NCBI RefSeq assembly: GCF_001442805.1 | Contig: NZ_CP011131.1 | Coordinates: forward strand, 2,170,001 to 2,234,000 | Direction: 5' to 3' | Origin: Lysobacter gummosus | GTDB taxonomy: Bacteria > Pseudomonadota > Gammaproteobacteria > Xanthomonadales > Xanthomonadaceae | DNA length: 64,000 bases | Shown here: piece by piece, positions 1 to 8,024 of the stretch | Numbering within the stretch: position 1 is the stretch's first letter | How the letters are laid out: the number at the start of each line of letters is the position of its first letter | Translations under genes and position numbers: made by a program | Notes under the pieces: generated by a model | Told to the model about the DNA's origin: nothing | Database searches by the model: none | Seen by the model: the letters and a program-made list of their open reading frames with translations, nothing else

Positions 1-135
1 CTGCATCGCGTCGACCTCCGGATCGCTGATCGCGCCGGCGCCGAACTCGCTCATCACCTGACGGATGATGGCCGCCGCGGCGGCGTCGTCGCGGGCCTGG
101 ATCGGACGCAGTACGACACCGGGAGGCAGGGCCAT
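1..135 (-). CDS. GNAT family N-acetyltransferase, N-terminal fragment
   Basis: Only the first 45 codons lie in the window; the gene runs off the left edge. The translated start (MALPPGVVLRPIQARDDAA...) followed by a helix IIRQVMSEFGA is the usual beginning of a GNAT acetyltransferase: strand beta1 'LRPIQARDD' and helix alpha1. GNAT enzymes transfer an acetyl group from acetyl-CoA to an amine; the substrate cannot be told from this fragment. The ATG is preceded by AGGAG about eight bases upstream on the minus strand, which supports the start. The acetyl-CoA-binding motif lies outside the window, so the family call rests on the N-terminus alone. Confidence 0.7.
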   Translation of the reverse strand, partial: MALPPGVVLRPIQARDDAAAAAIIRQVMSEFGAGAISDPEVDAMQ

Positions 136-247
136 GAGGTGAATCTCCTGATCGCGAGGCTGTCATCCTCGCTCAGACCGCCGCGCTTGCGAAGTGCGTC
201 GCGGCCGATGTGGGAACGAAAGCCGCCGGGGCGGCCGCGATGTCCGC

Positions 248-859
248 TCAGCGCGCCGTAACGCGTTTGAACTGCGGATCCGAGTACAGCTGCCGCAACA
301 AGGTCTGCATCGCCGTCAGCAAGCGATCGGACGTCAGCGAGCGCGCGATCCACGGCGTGCCCGCGTGCGGCCACACCTGCTCGATGCTCAGATCGCGCTC
401 CATCAAGGCCGCGCCGTCGCGGCGCAGGCTGACGTGCAGGACGACGCTGGCGCGGTTGATGCCCGACGACGGCGCCGGGCCGACCTGATAACGGCGCAGA
501 TCGCCGTCGATATCGATCGTCGCCTGCGCGCTCAACCGGCCGGCGGCCTGCAGTTCGGCGGACAAGGCATCGCGCAGATACACCGCCGCCTCGGCCGCTT
601 CCCGCGTGGCCTGATCGTCGGCGCCGCGCGCGGCGGTGAAGCGGCCGACCCGCAGCGGCGCGGCATCGGTCTGATGACTAAGGATGTCGGTGTTGGCGAC
701 CGAGACCCGGTACTCGGGCAAACCCGCCCACGCCGGCGCGGACAACGCCGTCGCGGCGATAACGGCGTACAACGCGAACACGCGCAGCGGATGCGGCCGA
801 TGCGCGCGCACCGGCAATGCGAGCGCACGCGGCGCACGCGTTCGGATAGCCAGATTCAT
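248..859 (-). CDS. secreted protein of unknown function
   Basis: A 203-residue protein. The N-terminus has a basic stretch and then a hydrophobic segment FALYAVIAATALSAPAWA followed by G, which looks like a Sec signal peptide with an AxA cleavage site near residue 45; the n-region is unusually long, so the true start could be internal. The mature part contains a central Asp/Ala-rich segment and a C-terminal region ending FKRVTAR, with no motif I recognise. GGGGGAG lies six bases before the ATG and supports the annotated start. It follows the GNAT gene's promoter region on the same strand. No function is proposed. Confidence 0.7.
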   Translation of the reverse strand: MNLAIRTRAPRALALPVRAHRPHPLRVFALYAVIAATALSAPAWAGLPEYRVSVANTDILSHQTDAAPLRVGRFTAARGADDQATREAAEAAVYLRDALSAELQAAGRLSAQATIDIDGDLRRYQVGPAPSSGINRASVVLHVSLRRDGAALMERDLSIEQVWPHAGTPWIARSLTSDRLLTAMQTLLRQLYSDPQFKRVTAR

Positions 860-1053
860 CGAACTCCCCCTATGGTGCGCAGCCGCGACGATCCAGCGAT
901 GGCGTCGGCGAGCCGCCGGTCTTTATAGCGCGCGGCCGACGGGTTTCCAATGGCGTTGATCGCGGCAACTGGCGCGCGATACCCATCGCCCCACACAATG
1001 GGCGAGATCGCACGCCCGGGCTCTGCCCAGTCACCTCACTTCGGTTCCTCTCC

Positions 1054-2073
1054 ATGCTCGACCGCTTGCGCAATCTGTTCAAAACAGCCTCGCCGCCATC
1101 GCCGCAAACCCCGCCACCCGTCGCGGTTCCGGTGCCCGAAGTCGCGATGCACTGGTGGGGCGATACCCGCCAACCGCTGCCGGACTGGGAACGTATCGCC
1201 GAAGCCGAGCGCCCGGACTGGTCGGATGCCGAACGCGATGCGTTCTGGACCGCGGCTGCCGAGCGCTGGCTGCAGGCGCTGGCGCAATCGCTGGGGCCCG
1301 ATTACCACGTACTGTCATCCGAGCGCTTTTTGCTGCTGACCGCATTGGAATCCGCCGACGCCCAGTCGTTCCTGAAGTTCTGCGAATCGGCGCGGCGCTG
1401 GATCGTGCGCAACCTGGGCTCGCTGGCGCAGCCCATCGGCGGCGGCAAGCACGTGTGCCTGATCTTCATGGAAGACGATCAGTACTACGACTACGTCGCC
1501 CACTACTACCCCGAAGGCGGCGAATACGCGATGTCCTCGGGGATGTTCGTCAACGCCGGCTACGGCCATTTCGCCCTGTGCGAAAACGATGCCGACGCCA
1601 TGCATCCCACCATCGCCCACGAACTCACCCACGCCTTGCTCGCGCATCTGCCCATTCCGACCTGGGTCAACGAAGGCATGGCGGTCAACACCGAACACAG
1701 CCTGTTCCCACGTCTGGGCGACCCGCGCGCCTCGCTCTACACCCCGAAGGAAATCGCGCAGAAACACGCCGCGTTCTGGACTGCCGAACGCATCCAGGAA
1801 TACTGGTCCGGCGCCGCCTTCCACCGTACCGACGACGGCAACCTGCTGTCCTACGACCTCGCCAAGAAAATGATCGGCCTGGCCGCGCGCGACCACGATG
1901 CCTTCGTCCCCTTTGTTCTGGCCGCCCATCGCGACGACGCCGGCCAGGCCGCCGGCGAGCATCTGGGCTACCCCGTGCAACACCTGCTCGAGGCCGTGCT
2001 GGGGCAGGGCGATTGGACCCCGCAGCCGCAACAGTGGAACGGCTTGGGTGCGGCGGGGAGCACCGGTGCGTGA
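1054..2073 (+). CDS. HExxH (gluzincin-like) zinc peptidase-like protein
   Basis: A 339-residue protein with HELTH at about residues 189-193 and WVNEGMAV with Glu at about 207. HExxH plus a downstream Glu about 14 residues later is the zinc-ligand arrangement of gluzincin metallopeptidases ('peptidase MA-like' and DUF1570-type proteins carry the same HELTH...W.NEG pattern). No signal peptide or membrane segment is visible, so it is probably cytoplasmic, and whether it actually cleaves proteins is unknown. The start at MLDRLRNLF fits: the preceding 190 bases contain no other plausible gene. It is a single gene, with the DUF4287 gene 91 bases downstream on the same strand. Confidence 0.75.
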   Translation: MLDRLRNLFKTASPPSPQTPPPVAVPVPEVAMHWWGDTRQPLPDWERIAEAERPDWSDAERDAFWTAAAERWLQALAQSLGPDYHVLSSERFLLLTALESADAQSFLKFCESARRWIVRNLGSLAQPIGGGKHVCLIFMEDDQYYDYVAHYYPEGGEYAMSSGMFVNAGYGHFALCENDADAMHPTIAHELTHALLAHLPIPTWVNEGMAVNTEHSLFPRLGDPRASLYTPKEIAQKHAAFWTAERIQEYWSGAAFHRTDDGNLLSYDLAKKMIGLAARDHDAFVPFVLAAHRDDAGQAAGEHLGYPVQHLLEAVLGQGDWTPQPQQWNGLGAAGSTGA

Positions 2074-2164
2074 GGTGCGATCGCCAACGACGCTCATCCA
2101 ATCCAGAACGCATAAAACCGACTTTCGATCCGCCATCGTGGCGGTTACCCAAGGAGACCCCGCA

Positions 2165-2383
2165 ATGGCGGACGACGCAAAAGTGAAAGGCCCTGCTTCG
2201 TACTTCCCCTCCATCGAAAAGACCTACGGCCATCCGGTCGCGCACTGGTTCAAGGTGATCCAGGCGCTGGGCGACAAAAAGCACATGGAGTTGGTGGCTC
2301 ACCTCAAGAGCGAACACAAGCTGGGCCACGGACACGCCAACGCACTGGTGGCCCATCATCTGGCGCAGGCCAAGAAGGCCTGA
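2165..2383 (+). CDS. DUF4287-type small protein
   Basis: A 72-residue soluble protein (MADDAKVKGPASYFPSIEKTYG...). The pattern 'YFPSIEKTYG.P..HW...I' followed by 'LVAHLKSEHKLGHGHANALVAHH' matches DUF4287, a small domain of unknown function common in proteobacteria and actinobacteria. The ATG was chosen over an upstream in-frame start because AAGGAG sits seven to eight bases before it. His-rich segment (H-x-H-A-N-A-L-V-A-H-H) near the C-terminus. It may be read with the upstream peptidase-like gene, but the 91-base gap leaves room for its own promoter. No function is known. Confidence 0.8.
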   Translation: MADDAKVKGPASYFPSIEKTYGHPVAHWFKVIQALGDKKHMELVAHLKSEHKLGHGHANALVAHHLAQAKKA

Positions 2384-2543
2384 TTCGCCGCCGCGCACGC
2401 CGCGACAAAGCACCGCCCGCGCGGCCGATCCTGCGACCGGCCGCGACCACGATCACAACTCGCGCACCTGCCCACGCATCCCGCAAATCCATGGCCCCTT
2501 CCGCCCCGCCACCGCGTTAAGGACGGGAAACAGGGAGCGGATC

Positions 2544-3962
2544 ATGAAAACAGCGCTGATCGCAGTGGGTTTGATCGCGGCCACGGTGGCCACGGCGGTA
2601 TCGCAGGAACGAACCGCAGGCGCAGCCGGCGCCACGCCGGCCGCTGCTCCAGCCACGGCCGCGGCCGACGCCCCCGTGCGCTTTCCCAGTTACGACCCGC
2701 ACTATCCGCCGCCGCCGGGCGCGCGCGACGTCTTCCAGCTCAGCCAGGATTACCCGACCACTTTCGCCGACGACACCTTCCCGTGGATGGCGATCGACTT
2801 CAAAGCCTTCCCCACCGAATACCTGCGTTCGGTCCTCGACTACTGCCTGGAAGGCAATGTCGATGTCGATTTCAAAGTGCAGAACAACCGCGTGCGCAAG
2901 TGGTACCACGCGCCGTGGCTGCACGACGACGGCGCCCAGTTCGGCGGCGGCCGCGAATGGCGCCGCGGCCTCACCCGCGAACGCATGGCGCGCCCGCTCG
3001 ACCTGCATCGCAAACAGACCGAGCGCGCGCAGAACTGGGCGGTGGGCTTCTATAACGACCGCGGCGCGGTCAGCCTGGGCAAAGTCTGGCGCACCGCCGA
3101 CGGCCGCCCCGATCCGTCGAAATCGACTTTCGCGGACAACTCGGTGGCCTGCAAACTGTTGTTCACCGACGCCAGCACCGCGCAGATCCCGTACCTGAGC
3201 CGGACCAAGACCTGGACCGCGAACATCTACCCCGACGTCAACTACAACAAGCCGCGCGTGGATCGCACCGTGCGCCTGTTGCAACTCGACGTCGCCGTCA
3301 AAGACCCGCGCATGGCCGACACCACCGGCTGGGTGTTCGGCACCTTCATCTACGACGGCGGCGCGCCCGGCCCGACCGTGTGGGACCGCATGATTCCGGT
3401 CGGCGCGAGCTGGGGCGACGATCTGCCCGTGCGCACCGACGCCAACCGCGACGGCGTCTTCGTCAACACCGCGCTGACCCAGGCCCGCATCACCTCGTCG
3501 CTGGTCGAACGCACCGGCTGGAACTACGGCAACCGCGCCTACGTCATGCACCACGGCCTCGGCGGCCGCCTCAACGGACCCATCGACAGCCCGGTATCGT
3601 CGTGCATCTCCTGCCACGGCCGCGCCGGCACCTACGCTGGCCCCACCGCGAGCAAGAGGGGCCAACCGATGGTCATGGCCGTCTTCAGCGCCGCCAAGCC
3701 CAGCGTCTACCCGATGGCGCAGTTCGACGAATTCTTCAAGCCCATCCCCGGCGGTTCGCACATCGAAACCCAGACCGGCGACCGCTACATGACCACCGAC
3801 TACTCGCTGCAACTCAGCGCCGGCATCCGCAACTACTACCAAAGCCTGCGCACGCCGCCGCCGGTCGCCGACACCGCACCGCGCGCGGGAAGCGTCGGCG
3901 CGACCAGTGTCAGTGCGCCTGCGCAGGAGCCGCTGCGCACGGTTGATCGCGACGGTAATTGA
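2544..3962 (+). CDS. secreted c-type-cytochrome-like protein with one CxxCH
   Basis: A 472-residue protein with an N-terminal hydrophobic signal segment (KTALIAVGLIAATVATAVSQ) and an Ala/Pro-rich linker to about residue 45. One haem-attachment motif, CISCHG, lies at residues 354-358 in 'SSCISCHGRAGTY', which predicts a covalently bound haem c in the periplasm or on the cell surface. The large N-terminal part (about 60-340) is rich in Trp, Tyr and Asp and unlike ordinary small cytochromes; 'GWVFGTFIYDG' and 'KTWTANIYPDVN' suggest a beta-rich fold. Start: GGGAGCGG lies before the ATG. It stands alone between short intergenic gaps. Electron partner unknown. Confidence 0.75.
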   Translation: MKTALIAVGLIAATVATAVSQERTAGAAGATPAAAPATAAADAPVRFPSYDPHYPPPPGARDVFQLSQDYPTTFADDTFPWMAIDFKAFPTEYLRSVLDYCLEGNVDVDFKVQNNRVRKWYHAPWLHDDGAQFGGGREWRRGLTRERMARPLDLHRKQTERAQNWAVGFYNDRGAVSLGKVWRTADGRPDPSKSTFADNSVACKLLFTDASTAQIPYLSRTKTWTANIYPDVNYNKPRVDRTVRLLQLDVAVKDPRMADTTGWVFGTFIYDGGAPGPTVWDRMIPVGASWGDDLPVRTDANRDGVFVNTALTQARITSSLVERTGWNYGNRAYVMHHGLGGRLNGPIDSPVSSCISCHGRAGTYAGPTASKRGQPMVMAVFSAAKPSVYPMAQFDEFFKPIPGGSHIETQTGDRYMTTDYSLQLSAGIRNYYQSLRTPPPVADTAPRAGSVGATSVSAPAQEPLRTVDRDGN

Positions 3963-4149
3963 GGCGTCGGCCGATGCGCCACGTCGTGTGAAAACGCGGC
4001 CTTCGATGGGTTCCGGTGCAGGCCGGAATCCATCGACGTTGCCGCCGCGCTCAACTCGCAGCCACGCCTGATGCTTCACCTTCGCTTCGTATCCAACCCA
4101 CGAACGCCGATTACCGTGCCGCGACATTCAATCGCAGGGGAGAGGCGCC

Positions 4150-4665
4150 GTGGTCACCGTCGAAAAAGTCGAACGAGTCGAAAGATTCGTCATCGCGATC
4201 GCGTGCGTGCTGTTGTCGCTGTACGTCGCATGGTGCTTGTGGGAAGCGTGGTGGATGGCCGGCGTCATTCCCGAACCCATCGGTATTTCCTACCCGACCT
4301 TCATCGAAGGCGAATCCGACTTACGCGAAGGCTGCGGCGTCGCCATCTTCCGACTGGATCGCGCCAGCGCGGACGCGATAACAAAACAAGGCCTGCGTTA
4401 CTTCGACAATGCGCGTTACTCGCGCAAGTCCCACGACCACTACCACACCTTCGAGCCGTGGCGGCCGACCCCGCATGCCCCCAACTTGAACGACGACCAG
4501 AGCCTGCTTTCCCTGGGACTGTACTGCGCCCATGCCGATATGGCGCTAAGCGAGGAGCTGGAGCAAGCGGTTCGCGAGCCGGGCAACTTCTACACCAATG
4601 GCCCGGAGAAAGTTTTGGTGGTGTTTCCGAAAAAGCGCCTGATTGTTCTGGCGTACTTTGGCTGA
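4150..4665 (+). CDS. small membrane-anchored protein, unknown
   Basis: A 171-residue protein starting at a GTG that has AGGGGAG about six bases upstream. One N-terminal membrane segment (VIAIACVLLSLYVAWCLWEAW, about residues 13-33) is followed by a soluble domain with a Trp/His-rich middle and the C-terminal strand 'KVLVVFPKKRLIVLAYFG'. Topology is probably N-in with the domain in the periplasm. I do not recognise a family. Base composition from here to about 9 kb is noticeably less GC-rich than the flanks. Confidence 0.6.
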   Translation: MVTVEKVERVERFVIAIACVLLSLYVAWCLWEAWWMAGVIPEPIGISYPTFIEGESDLREGCGVAIFRLDRASADAITKQGLRYFDNARYSRKSHDHYHTFEPWRPTPHAPNLNDDQSLLSLGLYCAHADMALSEELEQAVREPGNFYTNGPEKVLVVFPKKRLIVLAYFG

Positions 4666-4742
4666 CGCGCGACGCATCGACACCGATGCAAGTTAACCGC
4701 GCGAAGCAAGAGGCGTGGGCTGCACCGCCTGCATTGAAGAAG

Positions 4743-4988
4743 CTACGGCGAGCGCACCGCGCCCAGACTGCGATCCACCTGATCCGCCCACACGCGGAAC
4801 ACCGACGCGAGCGCCCGATGCCGGGCCTGCTCGGGTTTACGCGGGGAAGGGCAGGGCGACGTGGCGGGGTCGAGCGTATGCGCCGCGCTCAACAACTGGT
4901 CTTGAAACGCCCGCAACTCGAAAAACGCATCCAGCGGCAACGCAACACTGTCCGCATCGCCGGCAGGCGACGAAGCTTTAGGGGGCAT
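4743..4988 (-). CDS. small protein, resembles XAC0095-like family (tentative)
   Basis: An 81-residue soluble protein. The arrangement '...ALPLDAFFELRAFQDQLLSAA...' then a Pro-rich linker and 'HRALASVFRVWADQVDRSLG' resembles small xanthomonad proteins of the XAC0095-like group, from memory and not certain. The ATG at 4988 is preferred over a GTG nine bases upstream because GGAG lies eight bases before it, whereas it would overlap the GTG. The gene sits at the end of a roughly 280-base leader that contains a C4-like antisense RNA, its intrinsic terminator and its target segment, so its expression is probably controlled by RNA pairing and premature termination. Confidence 0.55.
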   Translation of the reverse strand: MPPKASSPAGDADSVALPLDAFFELRAFQDQLLSAAHTLDPATSPCPSPRKPEQARHRALASVFRVWADQVDRSLGAVRSP

Positions 4989-5054
4989 AGACGGCACTCC
5001 TTTTCCTTGGACACACCAGGGCCCGCGCTGCGCGAAGTCGCAGGCGGGAAGTCG

Positions 5055-5076
5055 GGAGGCTCAAAACCGCACACAG
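5055..5076 (-). promoter_or_regulatory. target segment complementary to the C4-like RNA
   Basis: Minus-strand CTGTGTG (5070-5076) and GTTTTGAGCCTCC (5055-5067) lie about 70 bases before the small gene's start and can pair with the C4-like RNA at 5201-5226. In phage C4 systems such a pairing blocks translation of a leader frame and promotes termination before the downstream gene; that role here is inference. Confidence 0.5.
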
Positions 5077-5165
5077 ACGGCGGGCGTATTCCCCTTGCGG
5101 GTATTTTATTAGCCGCCCTCCCGACGCAGGGACGCGCGCCGAGTTTGCACCCAAACAACAGGCAC

Positions 5166-5195
5166 AAAAAACCCACCAAGTATTTCGGAGGTGGG
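5166..5195 (-). terminator. intrinsic terminator ending the C4-like RNA
   Basis: On the minus strand CCCACC (5190-5195) pairs with GGTGGG (5172-5177) around a 12-base loop and is followed at once by T6 (5166-5171). It ends the proposed antisense RNA and would also stop leader transcription short of the downstream gene. Confidence 0.7.
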
Positions 5196-5266
5196 AACCG
5201 CTGTGTGGAAGGAGTTTTGAGTCTCCGTGGATTAGCCTCTCCTCATCCGCTTTCGTCGTCAAGTGA
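5166..5266 (-). ncRNA. C4-antisense-RNA-like leader RNA
   Basis: On the minus strand a TATAAC box (5273-5278) would start an RNA near 5266 that ends at a hairpin plus six U residues at 5166, giving about 100 nt. Inside it, minus-strand GGAGACTCAAAAC (5214-5226) and CACACAG (5201-5207) are complementary, in antiparallel order, to GTTTTGAGCCTCC (5055-5067) and CTGTGTG (5070-5076) in the leader of the downstream gene: 12 of 13 and 7 of 7 pairs. A short terminated RNA whose two segments pair with the same transcript further downstream is the architecture of the phage P1/P7/P4 C4 antisense RNA. The segment 'TTGACGACGAAAG' near its 5' part also resembles what I remember of the Rfam C4 family. No covariance search was possible. 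Confidence 0.55.
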
Positions 5267-5429
5267 CGGTGCGTTATAAGGCCGGGTTTCTTCATTTCGG
5301 CCCGCGATATCCCGTCAACGAACTATTCCGTGTCGGGCGATCGATCGGAATATCGCGGTAACCAAGAGGCGGGTATTGCAAGCCTCGGGCGCCAGGCGCA
5401 AAGTCCCGGAAAACGACAGGGGCGTGGCG

Positions 5430-6053
5430 ATGAACGCAACTGCAGACCCGGATGCTTACTGGAGCCCTTTGCGAATCGGGGCGATTTCCGGCGCGTTGTG
5501 CTTGCATACGGCCTTGCTCCTGGCGCTAACCCTGCCCGTGGTCGTGCCCAACAAGGCCGGCGAAGATTTCTTTGTGCTCTACCAGTCGGAGCAGTGCGTG
5601 GGCATGGGGCTGTGCATCCCACCGATGTTCCGCGATTTGCCTTACTACCGCTACGACAAAAACGGAGTGAAGATCAAAACGGTCACGGCGGTGCCCTTGC
5701 TTGAGGACGGCCGTGCAGGTGTTCTGCCCGACATCATGGCCAAGGCGGAACGGCTCCCGGTCCCGGTCGATACGGTGGTCAGGTATTTCGATAGCCGGCC
5801 GCGCACGGTCGAACTCCAGATATTGATCGCCGCGACCGGCGCTATTTTGGAGGTTAAGGTAGTGCGCAGCAGCGGTGATGCCGACGTGGATCGTAAGGCG
5901 AGATTCAATGCGTGGGAGAACTGGCGATTCAAGCCGGCCTTCGATGGCGGACAGGCCGTTGAGTCTTCGGTGCGGGTGGCGATCGAGTTCGATTTCCTGG
6001 GGAAGAGTGAGCAGGAACTTCGGCAAGAGCCGGGGCACTGGGTTGTTTATTAG
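5430..6053 (+). CDS. TonB C-terminal-domain-like membrane protein, copy 1
   Basis: A 207-residue protein. Residues about 12-38 form one membrane segment (IGAISGALCLHTALLLALTLPVVV). The C-terminal ~90 residues, 'VELQILIAATGAILEVKVVRSSGDADVDRKA...WRFKPAFDGGQAVESSVRVAIEFDF', have the strand-helix-strand pattern and 'G.v..v.v..SSGd..lD..a....W.f.PA...G..v...v.v...F' signature of the TonB C-terminal domain. There is no long Pro-rich spacer, so it may not reach TonB-dependent receptors in the classical way. The start at MNATADPDAYW aligns with the paralogue at 8025-8642, including its N-terminus and the preceding bases. No exbB/exbD or receptor is adjacent. Confidence 0.65.
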   Translation: MNATADPDAYWSPLRIGAISGALCLHTALLLALTLPVVVPNKAGEDFFVLYQSEQCVGMGLCIPPMFRDLPYYRYDKNGVKIKTVTAVPLLEDGRAGVLPDIMAKAERLPVPVDTVVRYFDSRPRTVELQILIAATGAILEVKVVRSSGDADVDRKARFNAWENWRFKPAFDGGQAVESSVRVAIEFDFLGKSEQELRQEPGHWVVY

Positions 6054-6156
6054 AGGTAATGTAAATTGACTGGCCATTGGCCAGGTCGCTGATGCTCCTG
6101 ACTGCGGCCTGCCAGCGGGCCCTCACCGCACGCGGGCCGATGCAATCCCAAGACCC

Positions 6157-6549
6157 ATGACAGATCGCATCATCAATCAGCGGATACGTAACCGGATCAT
6201 CGAGTATCTGGAACTCGCCGCTTCGTTCGAGGAGCAGTCTCAATACCAAGCAGCGGCGCCCTACGTCCACATCCCCAACGAGATCATCAATCAGTGGGAG
6301 GACTGGGTTCATGCCGATTGGCGCGAGTACATGACCGCGCCGACGTTCTCCCATGACGAAGTCGACGCCATTGAGCGATTTCATACCGTTTGGGATGCTG
6401 TTGCAGCAGATACCCCCGATCCATTGCCCTCGCTCAAAATACTTTTCGGCACGCAGCAGTGGCAGCGGCTGGCTTCAGCGGCTGCCGAAGCGTCCGCGGT
6501 CTTCCGAGTTCGCGGCCGTCTTTCCGAAAATGAGGCCGCGGCCGATTAG
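6157..6549 (+). CDS. hypothetical protein, alpha-helical
   Basis: A 130-residue soluble protein starting MTDRIINQRIRNRIIEYLE. Sequence is mostly helical and acidic, with 'NEIINQWEDWVHADWREYM' and 'DEVDAIERFHTVWDAVAADTPDPLPSLKILFGTQQWQRLASAAAEA'. No family recognised. It belongs to a run of small same-strand genes (6157-7742) with gaps of 17-80 bases that may be co-transcribed. A 6-bp inverted repeat (ctggcc-att-ggccag, 6070-6084) lies in the gap upstream. Codon use is less GC-extreme than in the flanking regions. Confidence 0.6.
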   Translation: MTDRIINQRIRNRIIEYLELAASFEEQSQYQAAAPYVHIPNEIINQWEDWVHADWREYMTAPTFSHDEVDAIERFHTVWDAVAADTPDPLPSLKILFGTQQWQRLASAAAEASAVFRVRGRLSENEAAAD

Positions 6550-6626
6550 TTGGCGGGTTCCTGGCCTCTCTTTTGTACGAGGCTGAGGAAGCGGATATAT
6601 TCATTACAGATACTTGAGCCGATGCC

Positions 6627-7004
6627 ATGATCGATGCAAAGAACACGTCCCCGGTAGGCTGGTATGTAGGTTCGTACCTGCTGCGCTTCATTGAATTGGA
6701 ATCCAAGGGCAACGACGAACCCGGTGCAGAATTCACGTTCTGGGAGAATACCGTCATCGTCAAGGCGCGCGATCTCGATGAGGCCTACGACAAAGTCATG
6801 GTCATAGCTAGCGGCGAGACAAACCCCTATCGAGGCGGGCCCGACGGCGTGCCTGTGCAATGGGTATGCGAAGGCGTAACCGACTTGCTGCCGATCTACG
6901 AGCCGCTGGAAGATGGTGCCGAAATCATGTGGGAAGAGCACGAATCCGCTGGGCTCAGTCAGATGCGCCAGCGGGTGCGGGGACGTGGAGAATTCCTTCG
7001 TTGA
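6627..7004 (+). CDS. DUF4288-like protein
   Basis: A 125-residue soluble protein. 'GWYVGSYLLRFIELE' at the start, 'WENTVIVKARDLDEAYDKVMVIA' in the middle and 'WVCEGVTDLLPIYEPLEDGAEIMWEE' near the end follow the pattern of DUF4288, a domain often found near polymorphic-toxin immunity genes and small secreted proteins, with no proven activity. The assignment is by pattern from memory. No toxin gene is visible beside it. It is part of the run of small genes between the two TonB-like copies. Confidence 0.6.
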   Translation: MIDAKNTSPVGWYVGSYLLRFIELESKGNDEPGAEFTFWENTVIVKARDLDEAYDKVMVIASGETNPYRGGPDGVPVQWVCEGVTDLLPIYEPLEDGAEIMWEEHESAGLSQMRQRVRGRGEFLR

Positions 7005-7068
7005 TTGACCATCGATCCGATGCTTCAATCGTCAGCGTTTTCATTAGTTCTAGCAAGGAAGCCCGCGC

Positions 7069-7521
7069 ATGAAATACCTCTTGGCAATACTGGCCATGCT
7101 GTTCGCGACATCGGTTTGCGCGACATCGGTGGCGAACAAGTCACTCGAAGACATCGTGCGCTCCGCAGATTACGTAGTGATCGCCAACATCGAGCGCGTT
7201 GACATGGTCGATGGCCGTGGCCGCGCGGTAACCGATCCCAAGGCGCGAACCGGCCCGGGCCTGGACAATCAGATCAGGTTTCATCTGCGAGTGAAGAAGG
7301 CCTTGTTCGCGCGCTCAGGCGCGGTGCCGCCGACCTTGGTCGTCCCCCTATGGACGGAGTGGCATTACAACCTGGGCACCATGCAGGAGGAAGCGAGCAA
7401 GAACGACAGCATCTTCCTGCTCAAGGGCGACCACTACGAACCCGCGTATCCAGCTTATTTCGAGCGATCGATGGATGAGCAGGCGGAGATCGAGCGGATT
7501 CTGCTCGGCAAGGGCAAGTAG
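7069..7521 (+). CDS. secreted hypothetical protein
   Basis: A 150-residue protein with a clear Sec signal peptide (MKYLLAILAMLFATSVCATS, cleavage near residue 18-20). The mature part has 'SLEDIVRSADYVVIANIERVDMVDGRGR...' then 'IRFHLRVKKALF...LVVPLWTEWHYNLGTM' and 'NDSIFLLKGDHYEPAYPAYFER', a beta-rich layout seen in small periplasmic proteins of unknown role ('SADYVVIAxV' then a ligand-like strand). AAGGAAG precedes the ATG and supports the start. It lies 17 bases upstream of a small membrane protein gene, likely in the same transcript. Confidence 0.65.
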   Translation: MKYLLAILAMLFATSVCATSVANKSLEDIVRSADYVVIANIERVDMVDGRGRAVTDPKARTGPGLDNQIRFHLRVKKALFARSGAVPPTLVVPLWTEWHYNLGTMQEEASKNDSIFLLKGDHYEPAYPAYFERSMDEQAEIERILLGKGK

Positions 7522-7538
7522 TGTTGATGATGGAATGA

Positions 7539-7742
7539 ATGATGGGCTGGGATTTTTTCAAATGCATCAAGCCGATGGCGATCTTGATATTCGTCATCGC
7601 CTGGAACGCGCTGTGGTTTCTCGGTGTCTGGCTCAATGATGGAGTGGGCGGAGTCAACACGTTGGCCAGCGCAGCGTGCTTCACGCTCGCCAGTGCGGCC
7701 GTGGCGGTCCTGGGGTTCTCGACGGCATCGTCCGGGGCTTGA
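7539..7742 (+). CDS. small two-TM membrane protein
   Basis: A 67-residue protein with two predicted membrane helices: PMAILIFVIAWNALWFLGVWL (about 12-32) and TLASAACFTLASAAVAVLGFS (about 41-61). Both ends are probably on the same side of the inner membrane. It follows the secreted protein gene by 17 bases. No family recognised; it could equally be an inner-membrane accessory protein for the preceding gene. Confidence 0.5.
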   Translation: MMGWDFFKCIKPMAILIFVIAWNALWFLGVWLNDGVGGVNTLASAACFTLASAAVAVLGFSTASSGA

Positions 7743-7751
7743 CAACGCATC

Positions 7752-7880
7752 ATGCTTCGCGAGAGCGCGGATCTTGCGGTGGCTCGCAAGGGCTTTCGTA
7801 TCCTCGGCGTCATCGGTGCGGCGGTTGCGCTGGGCGGAGTATTTTCCGCAGCGAATATTGCTTTTCAGGGGAATTTTTAG
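7752..7880 (+). CDS. possible 42-residue membrane peptide
   Basis: An ATG ten bases after the stop of the preceding gene opens a frame of 42 residues, MLRESADLAVARKGFRIL followed by a hydrophobic segment GVIGAAVALGGVFSAANIAF and ending QGNF before TAG. The hydrophobic stretch would span a membrane. There is no good ribosome-binding site, so it may be translated only by coupling, or not at all. Listed because it fills most of an otherwise empty 280-base gap. Confidence 0.3.
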   Translation: MLRESADLAVARKGFRILGVIGAAVALGGVFSAANIAFQGNF

Positions 7881-8024
7881 CGATCCGGCTGCCTGGAAAA
7901 TCTGAACAGGCAACGGCGAGCGAGTCGCTTTGTGGGAATCGATGCAAGTCGGTGCGTAGCGGGGCGGGTCTTGCAGACCCCGAACGCCGGGCGCAAAGTG
8001 CCGGAAAACGGTTGGGGGCCGGCC

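Noticed and set aside
6070..6084. Perfect inverted repeat CTGGCC-ATT-GGCCAG as a terminator after the first TonB-like gene
   Set aside because: No T tract follows and the loop is only three bases; listed under the next gene as a possible operator only.
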